From NCBI GenBank assembly GCA_021731285.1, contig JAKFXR010000010.1:1-45760 (forward strand): DNA of 45,760 bases. Reading direction: 5' to 3'. This document shows, one piece after another, positions 17,547 to 25,465 of the stretch. Below the pieces are notes generated by a model. It worked only from the letters and a program-made list of their open reading frames with translations, ran no database searches and was not told where the DNA came from. This DNA comes from Polaromonas sp. (GTDB taxonomy: Bacteria > Pseudomonadota > Gammaproteobacteria > Burkholderiales > Burkholderiaceae_C). The translations under genes and the position numbers were made by a program. The stretch's first letter is position 1; each line of letters opens with the position of its first letter.

Positions 17547-17932
17547 TCTTCGTCCCCCCACCAGCCAACCCTCGGTGCCGCAAGGCAGGCCGCCAGTTCT
17601 TCGGCACTCACATCGATTTCCATGCGCAGCAAAGCCGCCGCCATGGACTTGCCCAGGTTGTCCAGACGCAGGTTGCGCGCTCCGCCGCCCTGCAGCGCGT
17701 CGTGCAACACCAGCTTGATGGCCAGGATGTTGGGCAGGCGCCAGCAATCCACCTGCCCGGGCAACCAGGGCGCAAAGTGGGCCTGCACGCGCTGCGCCGT
17801 GACCTCCCGCGCCAGCACGGCGTAACCCGCCGCATTCCAGGCGAACAGGCCAAAGTCGACCCAGTCGGCCTTGTCACCGCTGCGCGCATGCGCGAGTTTT
17901 GCAAGCTGGACTTTCTGCATGGCGGCCGTCAT
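17543..17932 (-). CDS. AtuA-related protein (C-terminal part of split AtuA)
   Basis: The 129-residue protein contains LAHARSGDKADWVDFGLFAW, the signature of the C-terminal section of AtuA (DUF1446) proteins. It overlaps the upstream atuA gene by four bases (ATGA) and the downstream hydratase gene by four bases. Together with the 464-residue product of the upstream gene it adds up to 593 residues, about the length of the single-chain AtuA of Pseudomonas aeruginosa (about 590, from memory). The two are best read as subunits made from a split gene rather than as a frameshift, because each has its own start and the overlap is exact. Its biochemical role is unknown. Confidence 0.8.
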   Translation of the reverse strand: MTAAMQKVQLAKLAHARSGDKADWVDFGLFAWNAAGYAVLAREVTAQRVQAHFAPWLPGQVDCWRLPNILAIKLVLHDALQGGGARNLRLDNLGKSMAAALLRMEIDVSAEELAACLAAPRVGWWGDEE

Positions 17933-19323
17933 GTCTGCACCATCTCCACCTGCGTCTGCGGCTCGACCAGGTGTCTGTCTATCAGGGCCGGCCAGATGCC
18001 CAGCAACTCGCTGGTGTTGTGCAAGCCGTGAAAACCGCAGGTGTAGGCCGGCCCGCTCAGTCCCATCCAGGGGAACAGGCGGCCAAAACCATCGGCGGCT
18101 TTTTTGTCGTTGGTGCGCAGCACCATGCGAACCCAGACCTCGTTCAGATCGGCCAGCGCCTGCGCATCGGGCATGGGCGCCAGCGCGCCATGGGCCGAAT
18201 TGAGACCGGGAAACTCGACAAACAGGGCTTCATGCGACACGGCCTTGTCGGCCAGTTGTGCCTTGACCATCTCTACCGCGGCCAGGGCTTTGTCATATGC
18301 ATCCGGCCAGCTGAAGCCCCAGGTCACCTCCGCCTTGAAACCGTCGCGGTAACCGCCAACCACCTTGAGTTGCCCGGGGCGCGGATGGCCGGTGGCGCCC
18401 GTCATGCGCACCCGGTCCTGGCCCAGATCTTCCAGCGCGATGGTGGACAGGTCCAGCACCACATCAGGCGACAGGTAGGCCTGCGGGTTGTGCACCTCAT
18501 AAAGCAATTGCTGGCGCACGGTGTCAAAGTTGATGCGGCCGCCGGTGCCGGGCGCTTTGGTGATCAGCGCCGCGCCGTCCTCGTCCACCTCGGCGATCGG
18601 GTAGCCGATGTGCGCCAGATCGGGAATGGCCTTCCATGCCTGCAGGCTGCCGAAGTTGCCGCCACTGCCCTGGCCTGAGCATTCGAGCAGATGGCCGACC
18701 GCGAGGCCCTGCGCCAGACGGTTGAGGTCGGCAGGCGTGGCTGCGTCGGCAGCATCGCCAAGATTCCAGTTGAACTCGTGCACCAGCGGGCCCAGAAACA
18801 GCGCCGCGTCGGCCACACGGCCCGTGATGACGATATCAGCGCCCTGCTCAAGCGCAGCCACCACCGGGCGCGCACCCAGGTAGGCATTGGCAAAAACCAT
18901 GCGCTCGCTCACCGTATCAAACGGCGTGCCCTTGAACATGTGCGTCGGGGCCAGCGTTTTCAGCTGCGGCAACACCCCGTTATCTGTCACCACGGCGACG
19001 CGCGCCTGCCAGCCTTTCGCTGCAAAAGCGGCCTTCACCGCGGCAGCCGCGCCAGCCGGATTGAGGCCTCCGGCATTGCAAACAAAACGCACGCCATGCT
19101 TGCGCATGGCCGGCCACAAATGCAGCAGCATCGGGACGACGTCCCTAGCGTAGCCGAGTGAAATATCGCGTTGCAGATCCTTCTGCAGTATGGCCAGCGT
19201 GAGCTCTGCAAGGTGGTCACTTGCGATGTACTGCACCCCCCCGCGTTCGATGCTCGCGAGCACGGGTTCCCACGCGTCTCCGTAGAAACCCAACCCGGCA
19301 CCAATCCGGATTGATTTTTTCAT
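17929..19323 (-). CDS. atuA: AtuA-family protein (DUF1446), N-terminal section
   Basis: The 464-residue protein starts MKKSIRIGAGLGFYGDAWEP at 19323. The glycine-rich opening and the segments VRFVCNAGGLNPAG, ADIVITGRVADAALFLGPL and HLLECSGQGSGG are typical of AtuA/DUF1446 proteins. These are encoded in acyclic-terpene utilisation clusters (citronellol and geraniol breakdown in Pseudomonas) but have no settled activity. The C-terminal section normally present in one chain is encoded separately by the next gene. It is divergent from livH, with a palindromic operator (19428-19455) between the two starts. The four-codon upstream extension is not needed. Confidence 0.85.
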   Translation of the reverse strand: MKKSIRIGAGLGFYGDAWEPVLASIERGGVQYIASDHLAELTLAILQKDLQRDISLGYARDVVPMLLHLWPAMRKHGVRFVCNAGGLNPAGAAAAVKAAFAAKGWQARVAVVTDNGVLPQLKTLAPTHMFKGTPFDTVSERMVFANAYLGARPVVAALEQGADIVITGRVADAALFLGPLVHEFNWNLGDAADAATPADLNRLAQGLAVGHLLECSGQGSGGNFGSLQAWKAIPDLAHIGYPIAEVDEDGAALITKAPGTGGRINFDTVRQQLLYEVHNPQAYLSPDVVLDLSTIALEDLGQDRVRMTGATGHPRPGQLKVVGGYRDGFKAEVTWGFSWPDAYDKALAAVEMVKAQLADKAVSHEALFVEFPGLNSAHGALAPMPDAQALADLNEVWVRMVLRTNDKKAADGFGRLFPWMGLSGPAYTCGFHGLHNTSELLGIWPALIDRHLVEPQTQVEMVQT

Positions 19324-19427
19324 TGAATGCAGCACATGATCGACTCTGTCTGGATTAACCCAACCGGACCACGCGGCCGGGCCGGATCACAAATCCGCGC
19401 TCTCGCGCATCCCAAAATTTTTGATTA

Positions 19428-19455
19428 TTTTTACAAAGCACATGCTTTGTAAAAA
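19428..19455. promoter_or_regulatory. Palindromic operator in the atuA-livH divergent promoter region
   Basis: A perfect 13-base inverted repeat: TTTTTACAAAGCA (19428-19440) and TGCTTTGTAAAAA (19443-19455), with a two-base spacer. In the atuA direction it spans a plausible TTTACA -35 and AATAAT -10 (18-base spacer). A matching site with the same arm length and spacer lies just upstream of the TetR gene at 35915-35942. It is therefore the probable binding site of that TetR protein, placed to control both atuA and livH. Confidence 0.8.
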
Positions 19456-19472
19456 TTGATTGTGGAGCAAAA

Positions 19473-20348
19473 GTGCAGTTATTGCAATTGATCATCAGCG
19501 GCATAGCGCAAGGCTGTATTTACGGGCTGATCGCCCTCGGGTTCGTTCTCATCTACAAAGCCACGGAGACGGTGAGCTTTGCCCAGGGTGAACTCATGAT
19601 GCTGGGCGCTTTTGGCGGTCTGGCCTGCATGACCATGCTGGGCTTCCCGTACTGGCTGTCCATTGTCAGTTCCATCGTTGGCATGGCTTTGTTTGGTGTG
19701 CTGCTGGAGCGGCTGGTGATCAGGCCCATCCTCGGACAGCCGGCGTTTTCCATCGTGATGCTGACCATCGGTGTCGGCTATGTGGCGCGTGGCCTGATCA
19801 CCATGATCCCCGGCATTGGCACCGAAACCCACACCCTGCCCGTGCCCTACAAGGACCAGATCTGGAATGTAGGCGCGCTGGTCCTCAACGTGGAACAAAT
19901 GGCCGTCATCGGCAGCACCGCTGTGCTCTGCCTGGTGCTGTTTGCCTTGTTCAAGTACAGCAAGCTCGGCATCGCCATGCAGGCGTCATCGCAGAACCAG
20001 CTCGCTGCGTATTACATGGGCATTCCGGTCAAACGCCTCAACGGCCTGGTCTGGGGCCTGGCCGCCGCAGTGGCTGCGGTGGCAGGTCTGCTGCTGGCGC
20101 CCATCACCTTTGTCCACGCCAACATGGGTTTCATCGGCCTGAAGGCTTTTCCGGCAGCGGTGGTCGGCGGTTTCGGCAGCCTGCCCGGCGCGATTGTGGG
20201 CGGCCTGGTCATCGGCATCGTCGAGTCGCTGGCCGGTTTTTATGCGCCTGACGGCATCAAGGACATCGCTGCCTACGTGGTCGTGCTCATCATGCTGATG
20301 GTCAAGCCAAGTGGCCTGTTCGGCGAAAAACTAAGAAAAAAAGTATGA
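19473..20348 (+). CDS. livH: Branched-chain-type ABC transporter permease LivH
   Basis: The 291-residue permease starts at a GTG at 19473 with a GGAG (19464-19467) 5 bases before it. It opens MQLLQLIISGIAQGCIYGLI and carries the LivH motifs VSFAQGELMMLGAF and GGFGSLPGAIVGGLVIGIVE, with about eight hydrophobic segments. It forms the channel with LivM. The start lies 17 bases after the TetR-type operator, so repressor binding would block transcription. The linked acyl-CoA ligase and catabolic genes suggest an organic acid rather than an amino acid as the substrate; this is an inference. Confidence 0.93.
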   Translation: MQLLQLIISGIAQGCIYGLIALGFVLIYKATETVSFAQGELMMLGAFGGLACMTMLGFPYWLSIVSSIVGMALFGVLLERLVIRPILGQPAFSIVMLTIGVGYVARGLITMIPGIGTETHTLPVPYKDQIWNVGALVLNVEQMAVIGSTAVLCLVLFALFKYSKLGIAMQASSQNQLAAYYMGIPVKRLNGLVWGLAAAVAAVAGLLLAPITFVHANMGFIGLKAFPAAVVGGFGSLPGAIVGGLVIGIVESLAGFYAPDGIKDIAAYVVVLIMLMVKPSGLFGEKLRKKV

Positions 20349-20395
20349 CCACCAAACAACTCGACGCGAACCAGAGCGTAAGGCCAAGTCACCGC

Positions 20396-20539
20396 GGAAC
20401 CGGCTTTGCCGGGCCGCAGGTGGCGCCCCCTGAGGGGCTGAGGACCGCGGCTCCAAGCCTGCCTGTGCAGGCTTGGACGGCTCCGAAGAGCCCCTGCGTC
20501 TCGCGGTGGCACCGGGCGCCAAAGGCGCTTCGGGGGGGA
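20396..20539. repeat. GC-rich dispersed repeat between livH and livM
   Basis: The left part (20396-20437) and the right end (20515-20539) are the reverse complement of the two ends of the element at 21635-21704, so the pair flanks livM as an inverted repeat. Between them this copy has about 80 extra bases, including a strong hairpin with arms CCAAGCCTGC (20453-20462) and GCAGGCTTGG (20467-20476). It fills nearly the whole livH-livM gap. Confidence 0.75.
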
Positions 20540-20547
20540 TCCATCTA

Positions 20548-21624
20548 ATGCGCTTCATTTTCAAGACCGATTACGGCCAGGACATCAAGCTCGCCAAACA
20601 TGGCGGCCATGTGTTCTGGTACGGCGCCCTGCTGCTGCTGCTGGTGGCTGCGCCCTGGCTGTTTGCCGAGTACTGGCTGGCGCAGCTGACCTTCATCATG
20701 ATCTATTCGATCGCCGGTCTGGGCCTGATGCTGCTGGCGGGATTTACCGGCCTGTTTTCGCTGGGCCATGCCGCTTTTCTGGGCGTGGGGGCCTACACCC
20801 AGGCTGTGATGACCAATGCGGGCGTGCCCTTCCCGATTGCGCTGGCCTGCGCAGCCGGCCTGTCCGCCGCAGTCGGGCTGGTGGTGGGTCTGCCGGCGCT
20901 GCGTGTCAAGGGCATATACCTCGGCATGGCGACGCTCTCCTTCGGTTTCATTGTTGAAGAGGTCTTTGCGCGCTGGGAAAAGGTCACCGGCGGCAACGCC
21001 GGCATCCATATCAAGGCGCCCGACATCTTTGGCTGGAAACTGACCACCGGCGAAGAGTTTTATTTCCTGTGCCTGGTGCTTGCCGTTGGATCCACACTGG
21101 CCATCCTGAACCTGCTCCGTTCACCCACCGGCCGGGCCTTTGTCGCCATCCGCGACTCGGAAATCTCGGCGCAAAGCATGGGCATTCACCTGGCCCGATA
21201 CAAAACGCTGTCATTTGCGCTGTCGGCGGCGCTGGCCGGCATCGCCGGTGCGCTGTATGCGCACAAGCTGCAATTCATCTCGCCGGACCAGTTCAACATC
21301 CTGCAATCGATAGAGCTGCTGCTGCTGATTGTGGTCGGCGGCGTCGGCTCTGTGCACGGCGCTTTCCTGGGGGCCATCTTTTTGATCTCCATGCCACAGG
21401 CCATCGCCCTGACCAAGGACTACCTGCCTGCCGCCATCGGCCAGGCACCCGGCCTGCAGGGCGTGGTCTACGGCATGGTGCTGATCGCCTTTGTGCTGTT
21501 CGAACCTCTCGGTCTGTACGGTCGCTGGCTCAAGATCCGCACCTACCTGCAGACCTTTCCTTTCTACCGCAAGGGCATGTTCAAGCGTCAAAAGTCCTTC
21601 CAGAAATCAGAGCGCCTGAAATGA
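20548..21624 (+). CDS. livM: Branched-chain-type ABC transporter permease LivM
   Basis: The 358-residue permease starts MRFIFKTDYGQDIKLAKH at 20548. It has about ten hydrophobic segments and the LivM motifs GLMLLAGFTGLFSLGHAAF and GRAFVAIRDSEISAQSMG (the coupling loop). The C-terminal GGVGSVHGAFLGAIF segment is also present. The upstream in-frame extension to 20473 lies within the GC-rich repeat and is rejected. It pairs with LivH and is flanked on both sides by copies of that repeat, so translation is not coupled to livH or livG as it is in many operons. Confidence 0.93.
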   Translation: MRFIFKTDYGQDIKLAKHGGHVFWYGALLLLLVAAPWLFAEYWLAQLTFIMIYSIAGLGLMLLAGFTGLFSLGHAAFLGVGAYTQAVMTNAGVPFPIALACAAGLSAAVGLVVGLPALRVKGIYLGMATLSFGFIVEEVFARWEKVTGGNAGIHIKAPDIFGWKLTTGEEFYFLCLVLAVGSTLAILNLLRSPTGRAFVAIRDSEISAQSMGIHLARYKTLSFALSAALAGIAGALYAHKLQFISPDQFNILQSIELLLLIVVGGVGSVHGAFLGAIFLISMPQAIALTKDYLPAAIGQAPGLQGVVYGMVLIAFVLFEPLGLYGRWLKIRTYLQTFPFYRKGMFKRQKSFQKSERLK

Positions 21625-21634
21625 AGATCATGCT

Positions 21635-21704
21635 CCCCCCCGATGCGCCCTTCGGCGCCTCCCCCTCAAGGGGGCGCCACCTGTGGCCCGGCAGAGCCGG
21701 CTCC
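21635..21704. repeat. GC-rich dispersed repeat between livM and livG
   Basis: The 70-base element begins with seven C residues and GATGCGCCCTTCGGCGCC and ends GGCAGAGCCGGCTCC, with nested stems CCCCTCAAGGGG and GCCCGGCAGAGCCGGC. Its ends are the inverse of those at 20396-20539. It could stall or stabilise the liv transcript. Confidence 0.75.
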
Positions 21705-21745
21705 ACGATGGCCCCCGCAAAAACACGCGCACCTGGACACATCGC

Positions 21746-22546
21746 ATGACAGAGGTACTACTTTCCGCAAAAAATCTCAGCGTCCGCTTCGGCGGCGTGC
21801 TGGCCGTCAACAATGTGAGCTTCGATGTCAAGCAGGGCGAAGTCTTCACCCTGATTGGCCCCAACGGTGCAGGCAAGACCACGGTCTTCAACCTGATCAG
21901 CCGCATCTACACACCGACCACCGGCGAGATTGACTACATGGGCGCGAAGCTGTCAGAGCAGCCACCGCACAAGATCGCCCAACTGGGCATTGCCCGCACC
22001 TTCCAGAACATCGAATTGTTTGAGCACGCCACCGTATTGCACAACCTGCTGATCGGCCGCCACACCCACCGAAAAACCGGCCTGTGGAGCGAGATTTTCT
22101 TCACGAAGAAGACCCGTGAGGCCGAGCTGCAGGCGCGCGAGAAGGCCGAGGAGGTCATCGACTTCCTGGACCTGCAGCATTACCGCGACTCCTACGTTGC
22201 GGGCCTGCCCTATGGCGTGCGCAAGGTGGTGGAGCTGGCGCGGGCGCTGTGCACCGAGCCCAAACTGCTGCTGCTGGATGAGCCCTCCTCCGGCCTGAAT
22301 GTGGAAGAAACCGACGACATGGCATTCTGGATCCAGGACATCAAAAACGAACTGGGCATCACCGTGCTGATGGTCGAACACGACATGACGCTGGTCTCCA
22401 AGGTGTCCGACCGGGTGCTTGCGATGAACCAGGGTGAGGTTCTGGCCATGGGGACACCACGCGAGGTGCAAAACGACCCTGGCGTGATCGAGGCCTACCT
22501 CGGATCCATCGACGACGTGTCGTCCCTGCGGAGGAAAGCAGCATGA
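21746..22546 (+). CDS. livG: Branched-chain-type ABC transporter ATPase LivG
   Basis: The 266-residue ATPase starts MTEVLLSAKNLSVRFGGVLA at 21746. Walker A is GPNGAGKTT, Walker B LLLLDEPSSGL, and the H-loop MVEHDM. The signature region reads GLPYGVRK instead of the canonical LSGGQ, a form common in LivG proteins. The C-terminal region ends with the LivG-specific YLGS. It pairs with LivF as the motor of the transporter. Its stop overlaps the livF start by four bases. The longer in-frame start at 21683 lies at the GC-rich repeat and is rejected. Confidence 0.93.
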   Translation: MTEVLLSAKNLSVRFGGVLAVNNVSFDVKQGEVFTLIGPNGAGKTTVFNLISRIYTPTTGEIDYMGAKLSEQPPHKIAQLGIARTFQNIELFEHATVLHNLLIGRHTHRKTGLWSEIFFTKKTREAELQAREKAEEVIDFLDLQHYRDSYVAGLPYGVRKVVELARALCTEPKLLLLDEPSSGLNVEETDDMAFWIQDIKNELGITVLMVEHDMTLVSKVSDRVLAMNQGEVLAMGTPREVQNDPGVIEAYLGSIDDVSSLRRKAA

Positions 22547-23340
22547 GCGCGGTCCCACCCTCCATCAGCGACCAGCCCGTTCTCAAGCTGCTCAACGTCG
22601 AAAGCGCGTATGGCCCGATCAAGGCCATACGCGGCGTCAGCCTGCAGGTGCGCCGCGGTGAAATAGCGACGGTGCTGGGCTCCAATGGCGCCGGCAAATC
22701 CACCATCCTGAAAACCATCTCCGGCATCATCGACCCGCGCAAGGGTTCGATTGAGTTCAAGGGTGGCAACATCACCGCACAGGACCCGGCCTACATCGTG
22801 CAGCAGGGCCTGAGCCATGTGCCCGAGGGTCGCGAAGTGTTCCCCCTGCTGAGCGTACGCGACAACCTGCTCATGGGTGCCTACACCCGCAAGGACCGCG
22901 ACGGTGTGGCGCGCGACATCGAGGCGGTGTTCGGCTACTTTCCCATCCTGCGCGAGCGGGCGCTTCAGGATGCCGGCCTGCTCTCGGGCGGGCAGCAGCA
23001 GATGCTGTCCATCTCCCGCGCGCTGATGGCATCGCCCGACCTGATGCTGCTGGACGAACCCAGCCTGGGCCTGTCCCCCAAGCTGACCAAGGAGATCTTC
23101 GAAATTGTGGTGCGCATCAACCGCGAGCGCGGCACCACCATCCTGCTGGTCGAACAAAACGCCAACATGGCCCTGAACGCCTCCGACTACGGCTATGTGC
23201 TTGAGACCGGCCGCATCGTGATGGAAGACACCTGTGCCCGCCTGCGCGAGAAGGACGACATCAAGGAGTTCTACCTCGGCATGAAGGAAGACGGCGTGCG
23301 CAGCGAGCGGCGCTGGAAGAAGAAGAAGAACTGGAGATGA
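22543..23340 (+). CDS. livF: Branched-chain-type ABC transporter ATPase LivF
   Basis: The 265-residue ATPase has Walker A GSNGAGKST, the signature LSGGQQQM, Walker B LMLLDEPSLGLSP and LVEQNANMAL, the LivF form of the H-loop region. Its ATG sits in an ATGA overlap with livG and is preceded by GGAGGAAAG. The C-terminus is unusually basic (RRWKKKKNWR). It completes the two-ATPase motor. A 140-base gap with a dispersed palindromic repeat separates it from the acyl-CoA ligase. Confidence 0.93.
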   Translation: MSAVPPSISDQPVLKLLNVESAYGPIKAIRGVSLQVRRGEIATVLGSNGAGKSTILKTISGIIDPRKGSIEFKGGNITAQDPAYIVQQGLSHVPEGREVFPLLSVRDNLLMGAYTRKDRDGVARDIEAVFGYFPILRERALQDAGLLSGGQQQMLSISRALMASPDLMLLDEPSLGLSPKLTKEIFEIVVRINRERGTTILLVEQNANMALNASDYGYVLETGRIVMEDTCARLREKDDIKEFYLGMKEDGVRSERRWKKKKNWR

Positions 23341-23375
23341 AGAGTATGTACCCCAAGTTCACATTCACCTGCTTT

Positions 23376-23462
23376 TGTCATTGCGGACTTGATCCGCAAT
23401 CCATATTCATTGAGCCACCTTTGCACGCAGGGCATGGATCCCGGATCAAGTCCGGGATGACA
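23376..23462. repeat. Dispersed palindromic repeat (TGTCAT...ATGACA), copy 1
   Basis: An 87-base element bounded by TGTCAT and ATGACA. Each half is itself a stem: ATTGCGGACTTGATCCGCAAT on the left and ATCCCGGATCAAGTCCGGGAT on the right, so it can fold as two hairpins or one long one. The copy at 32614-32685 shares the ends and the half-site layout. It ends only four bases before the ribosome-binding site of the ligase gene. Confidence 0.8.
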
Positions 23463-23479
23463 GCCGTGTGGAGTTTCGT

Positions 23480-25336
23480 ATGAGCAACCTTTGGGACCTG
23501 AGTCACATTCAACCCGAGACCCGCGTGGTGCTCGAAGGTGAAACCATTCCCGCCCTCTTCTGGAACGCGGTCCAACAGCGCCAGGACAAAGTCTGGATGC
23601 GTCAGAAAAAACTGGGTATCTGGCGCAGCTGGAGCTGGAACCAGACCGGGCAGGCGGTGCAGGAAATCGCCGGCGGCCTGATGAGCCTGGGCTTTGCGAA
23701 GGGCGACTGCGCCTCCATCCTTTCCAACACGGTGATCGAATGGGTGCTTGCCGATCTGGCCGTGCTCAGCTGTGCCGGCGTGGCCAACGGCATCTACCCG
23801 ACCGACGCCGCCTCCCAGGTGCACTACCTGTGCGAGGACTCGGCGACCAAAATCCTGTTTGTGGAAGACGACGAGCAGCTCGACAAGGCGCTCGAGGTAC
23901 GCAGTCAGCTCCCGGGGCTCAGAAAAATCGTTGTCTTCGACATGGACGGCCTGCGCAAGCTGGACGATGCGGGCGTCATCAGCCTCAAAGAGTTGCGGGC
24001 TCTCGGGCGCAGCTGGCTGGCGCAGCAGCCGGGCGCCGTCGAAGAGCGCGTCAAGACCTGCCAGCCCGGCGATCTGGCCATCCTCATCTATACCTCCGGC
24101 ACCACGGGCAAACCCAAGGGTGCCATGCACAGCCACAAGGGTCTGGTGTTTACCGCGCGCGGCTACAACACGCTGGTGGCGCAGAGCGAAAACGACGAGC
24201 GCATGTGCTTTCTGCCCCTGTGCCATGTGGCAGAGCGCATGGGCGGCGAGTACTTTGCGCTGTACACCGGCGCCAAGCTCAACTTTGTTGAAAACCCCGA
24301 AACCATTCCGGAAAACGTGCGCGAGATTGCTCCAACGGTCTTCACCGCGGTTCCGCGCGTGTGGGAGAAGTTTTACTCGGGTGTGATGATCTCGCTCAAG
24401 GAGGCCAGCCGCCTTCAGCAGGCCGCCTACGCCTGGGGCATAGGCGTCGGTGGCGAGATCGCCGACAAGGTCCTGGCTGGCGAAGCGATCAGCACCGCAC
24501 TGAAGGTGAAGTTCACCATCGCCCGCTGGATCGCCCTGGACAATGCGCGCAAGCTGATCGGGATCCACCGCGCGCGTTTTTGCGTGACCGGGGCAGCGCC
24601 CATCTCGCCGGAGCTGGTCAAGTGGTACATGTCGCTGGGCGTGCCCATGCTGGAGGTGTGGGGCATGACCGAGACCTGCGGCGCATCGACCGGCGTTCCG
24701 GCTACCCGCATGAAGCCAGGCTCCATAGGCCCCGCGGCCGGCTACAACGAGGTCAAGCTTGATGAAACCACCGGGGAAATTCTGGTGCGCGGTGACAACG
24801 TGTTCATGGGTTACCTGAACCAGCCCGAAAAAACAGCCGAGACCATTGACGCCGACGGCTGGCTGCACACCGGCGACGTCGGACTGATGGACGACGAGGG
24901 CTTCTTTCGCATCACCGACCGCATGAAGGACATCATCATCACGGCGGGCGGCAAAAACGTGACGCCGAGCGAACTTGAAAACGAGCTCAAGTTTTCGCCC
25001 TACATCACCGACGCGGTGGTCATTGGTGACAAACGGGCCTACCTCACAGCCATCGTGATGATCGACCAGGAAAACGTTGAAAAGTTTGCGCAGGACAACG
25101 ATGTGCCTTTCAGCAACTACCTGAGCCTGACGCGCTCCACTGAGGTGCAGGAGCTGATCCAGGCCGAGCTGGACCGTGTCAACAAGAAGTTTGCGCGTGT
25201 TGAGCAGATCAAGAAGTTCTTCCTGCTTGAAACGCAACTGAGCGCCGAGGACGAAGAACTCACGCCGACCATGAAGCTCAAACGCAAGCTGGTCGAGAAG
25301 AAATACAGCCCCCAGATCGAGGCGATGTACGGCTGA
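23480..25336 (+). CDS. Acyl-CoA ligase (AMP-forming, long-chain type)
   Basis: The 618-residue enzyme starts MSNLWDLSHIQPETRVVLEG at 23480 behind a GGAG. It has the AMP-binding signature LIYTSGTTGKPKGAMHSH, the acyl-AMP motif WGMTETCGAS, and the C-terminal hinge region GFFRITDRMKDIIITAGG of long-chain-type ligases. It activates a carboxylic acid to its CoA thioester at the cost of ATP. It lies between livF and the binding protein in the same operon, so it likely acts on what the Liv-type transporter imports. Its place in the cluster matches the acyl-CoA synthetase AtuH of Pseudomonas, but the substrate is inferred. Confidence 0.9.
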   Translation: MSNLWDLSHIQPETRVVLEGETIPALFWNAVQQRQDKVWMRQKKLGIWRSWSWNQTGQAVQEIAGGLMSLGFAKGDCASILSNTVIEWVLADLAVLSCAGVANGIYPTDAASQVHYLCEDSATKILFVEDDEQLDKALEVRSQLPGLRKIVVFDMDGLRKLDDAGVISLKELRALGRSWLAQQPGAVEERVKTCQPGDLAILIYTSGTTGKPKGAMHSHKGLVFTARGYNTLVAQSENDERMCFLPLCHVAERMGGEYFALYTGAKLNFVENPETIPENVREIAPTVFTAVPRVWEKFYSGVMISLKEASRLQQAAYAWGIGVGGEIADKVLAGEAISTALKVKFTIARWIALDNARKLIGIHRARFCVTGAAPISPELVKWYMSLGVPMLEVWGMTETCGASTGVPATRMKPGSIGPAAGYNEVKLDETTGEILVRGDNVFMGYLNQPEKTAETIDADGWLHTGDVGLMDDEGFFRITDRMKDIIITAGGKNVTPSELENELKFSPYITDAVVIGDKRAYLTAIVMIDQENVEKFAQDNDVPFSNYLSLTRSTEVQELIQAELDRVNKKFARVEQIKKFFLLETQLSAEDEELTPTMKLKRKLVEKKYSPQIEAMYG

Positions 25337-25369
25337 ACACGGCCTTTAAGTAGTTTCCCTTGAGTACTT

Positions 25370-25398
25370 ACGCCAGCTTGACTTTCAACGACTGGCGT
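25370..25398. other. Hairpin in the ligase-binding protein gap
   Basis: The arms ACGCCAG (25370-25376) and CTGGCGT (25392-25398) form a seven-base stem in the 129-base gap before the binding-protein gene. There is no T-run after it, so it is more likely a transcript-stabilising or regulatory stem than a terminator. No promoter is obvious. Confidence 0.35.
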
Positions 25399-25465
25399 CA
25401 AAATGTCAGTGTCGCAATGCCTGCCACGGCGGGCCTTGCTCCCCTCTAATTACAGGAGACTTTTG

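Noticed and set aside
23378..25237. Long minus-strand open frame opposite the acyl-CoA ligase
   Set aside because: The histidine- and glycine-rich translation is the typical shadow of a GC-rich gene; the plus strand encodes a complete AMP-forming ligase.
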